Of a stretch of DNA of 7,658 nt, positions 6,458 through 7,658 are shown in pieces. The notes under the pieces were generated by a model, which did not search any database, was not told the origin of the DNA, and saw nothing but the letters and a program-made list of their open reading frames with translations. Source of the stretch: Pseudomonadales bacterium (GTDB taxonomy: Bacteria; Pseudomonadota; Gammaproteobacteria; Pseudomonadales; Azotimanducaceae). Every line of letters begins with the position of its first letter. Positions within the stretch are counted from its first letter, which is position 1. The stretch is from NCBI GenBank assembly GCA_028822125.1, contig JAPKEK010000083.1:1-7658 (forward strand). The letters run 5' to 3'. The position numbers and the translations under genes are program-made.

Positions 6458-7032
6458 AACTGATCCGTCCAACGTCCGCCGAATGGCTCGCTAAGGTTCT
6501 CAGCAATTTTGACGAATTTCTCTTGGATCATGCTGCTAACGAGAAAAAAGCATCGTCCATGGCTTTGTCTATGGTCGCCCATTACCCTGACAAAAAAAGG
6601 CTGACAACCGCCATGATTGACCTGGCACTAGAGGAACTAAATCATTTCCGACAAGTCTTCCGGCTGACCTGTAACCGCGGTCTCAACCTGGCGGATGACC
6701 AGAAAGACCCTTATGTAAACGGCCTTCATAAACACATGCGCAGGCAAAGCAAACAAAGCAATGAATATTTATTGGATCGTTTACTGTCGGCAGCCGTGAT
6801 CGAAACCAGGGGAGCTGAACGATTTACCCTATTGGCCAAACAGCTGTCTGATCCGATGCTACAAACGTTTTACCAGACCTTGGCGAAGTCCGAGTACAGC
6901 CATGGTGATCTCTTCATTGATCTGGCAGATTGTTACTTCTCTAGCGAGCAGGTAAACCAACGCTTAGCACAATGGGTCCAGATTGAAGACAATGTCCTGC
7001 AGTCCTTGTCGATAAGGGCGAGACTACACTGA
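6448..7032 (+). CDS. miaE: tRNA-(ms2io6A) hydroxylase MiaE
   Basis: This 194-residue diiron protein of the ferritin-like superfamily matches MiaE, which uses O2 to hydroxylate the isopentenyl group of 2-methylthio-N6-isopentenyladenosine at position 37 of tRNAs reading U-starting codons. The four-helix pattern is visible: FLLDHAANEKKAS with Glu32 (helix 1), LALEELNHFRQV with Glu63 and His66 (helix 2), VIETRGAERF with Glu119 or Glu124 (helix 3) and SEYSHGDLF with Glu149 and His152 (helix 4). These give the expected carboxylate and ExxH iron ligands. The ATG lies inside the esterase gene (ATGCCTGTAA overlap) and no clear ribosome site precedes it, so translation is probably coupled to the upstream gene. 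MiaE works downstream of MiaA and MiaB, which are not in this window. Confidence 0.92.
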   Translation: MPVKLIRPTSAEWLAKVLSNFDEFLLDHAANEKKASSMALSMVAHYPDKKRLTTAMIDLALEELNHFRQVFRLTCNRGLNLADDQKDPYVNGLHKHMRRQSKQSNEYLLDRLLSAAVIETRGAERFTLLAKQLSDPMLQTFYQTLAKSEYSHGDLFIDLADCYFSSEQVNQRLAQWVQIEDNVLQSLSIRARLH

Positions 7033-7048
7033 ACTAGAAGCTTTCAAA

Positions 7049-7658
7049 ATGGCGCTTCCCACGACTACCATAGACAAATATCTGAAATATTATGCTGAGT
7101 CTGATGTTACTGACCTGAGCCTGTCCAGAAACTACGATCAGGTGCTGATAATTCCTGTGTTTGATGAAACCTGGCAGGATATCCAGAAAGTATGGGCTGC
7201 AATACAATCGAATTTTCTATGCATCATCGTCGTCAACAGCGCGTCTACTCACCCAGCTACGCAGCAACTTCTTCAGACATGTCTAAGCTCTGGCAGGGTC
7301 CTGGCAGAAGGCCGTAACTGGCATCACATCCAGGGCCAGCCTGATTTACTGGTTTTCAACCGCTGTTCAGATAGTTTTTTCGTCCCCGTCAAAGAGGGCG
7401 TTGGCTTGGCACGGAAAATCGGTACTGACGCTGCTTTAAAACTTTTCAGGCTGGGTAAAATTGTCTCGCAGCAGTTATGCGTCACGGATGCAGACGCTCA
7501 ACTGCCAGCAGATTATTTCCAGCACCGCCTGAACAAGGCAGATGCCGGGCTGCTGCATGCCTACTGTCACCAGCCGCCTGCTGATGCGAGTCTGGAATAC
7601 CAGCAAGCAATGCATCTCTATGAATTGTACCTGTGTTACTACGTAAGAGGCCTACAAC
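7049..7658 (+). CDS. Glycosyltransferase family 2-like conserved protein (C-terminus beyond window)
   Basis: This frame runs open from an ATG at 7049 to the right edge, giving 203 residues without a stop, with a weak AGAAG site 8 nt upstream; it begins 16 bp after miaE and is probably co-transcribed. The sequence has a Rossmann-like opening (QVLIIPVFDE, 31-40; LCIIVVNSAS, 57-66), then EGVGLARKIGTDAA (116-129) and VTDADAQLP (145-153) with Asp147-Ala-Asp149. The IIPVFDE strand, the late basic GLARKIG segment and the DxD resemble family 2 glycosyltransferases, where DxD binds the metal and nucleotide sugar. I recall similar proteins annotated as putative glycosyltransferases in gammaproteobacteria, with a YE...YYV.GL segment as seen at 191-202. 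Donor, acceptor and product are unknown. No signal peptide or membrane segment is seen in the visible part. Confidence 0.75.
   Translation, partial: MALPTTTIDKYLKYYAESDVTDLSLSRNYDQVLIIPVFDETWQDIQKVWAAIQSNFLCIIVVNSASTHPATQQLLQTCLSSGRVLAEGRNWHHIQGQPDLLVFNRCSDSFFVPVKEGVGLARKIGTDAALKLFRLGKIVSQQLCVTDADAQLPADYFQHRLNKADAGLLHAYCHQPPADASLEYQQAMHLYELYLCYYVRGLQ

Noticed and set aside
1..7658. Mobile element, defence system, CRISPR array or tRNA/rRNA gene
   Set aside because: No transposase, integrase, repeat array, terminal inverted repeats or RNA gene was seen on either strand; gene content looks like ordinary chromosome.

Overview
The window looks like a stretch of chromosome from a gammaproteobacterium, probably marine or environmental. 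I base this on moderate GC, dense gene packing and close resemblance of the proteins to gammaproteobacterial families: a YihY-type membrane protein beside a small ArsC, a YdfG-type dehydrogenase, a Pseudomonas-like carboxylesterase and the tRNA hydroxylase MiaE. No phage, transposon, CRISPR, tRNA or rRNA sequence was seen. Species-level placement is not possible from the sequence alone.

Layout. (1) Positions 1-838, minus strand: the N-terminal 279 residues of a YihY/BrkB inner-membrane protein, cut by the window's left edge. It is divergent from (2) a small ArsC-family thiol reductase at 900-1253, plus strand. (3) Positions 1276-5580 hold four consecutive minus-strand genes. In transcription order they are an alpha-methylacyl-CoA racemase, an ACSS3/PrpE-type short-chain acyl-CoA (propionyl-CoA) synthetase, a YdfG-type 3-hydroxy acid dehydrogenase and a small antibiotic-biosynthesis-monooxygenase (ABM) domain protein. 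The synthetase and dehydrogenase genes abut directly (TAG then ATG), so at least these two are one transcription unit. (4) A 229-bp divergent intergenic region (5581-5809) holds a perfect 10-bp palindrome. (5) From 5810, plus strand: an alpha/beta-hydrolase carboxylesterase, MiaE overlapping it by 10 bp, and a glycosyltransferase-2-like protein cut by the right edge.

How the genes may work together. The racemase converts (2R)- to (2S)-methylacyl-CoA so that methyl-branched chains can enter beta-oxidation, which releases propionyl-CoA. The synthetase activates free propionate or similar short acids. The dehydrogenase acts on 3-hydroxy acids such as 3-hydroxypropionate or 3-hydroxyisobutyrate. 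A coherent inference is a branched-chain lipid/propionate module, although no genes for the beta-oxidation steps lie in the window. The esterase-MiaE-glycosyltransferase-like run is probably co-transcribed, but its members have no obvious shared pathway. I see no clear sign of a wholly new system. The most unusual items are the four-gene catabolic cluster, the poorly characterised glycosyltransferase-like gene behind miaE, and the acidic tail on the ABM protein.
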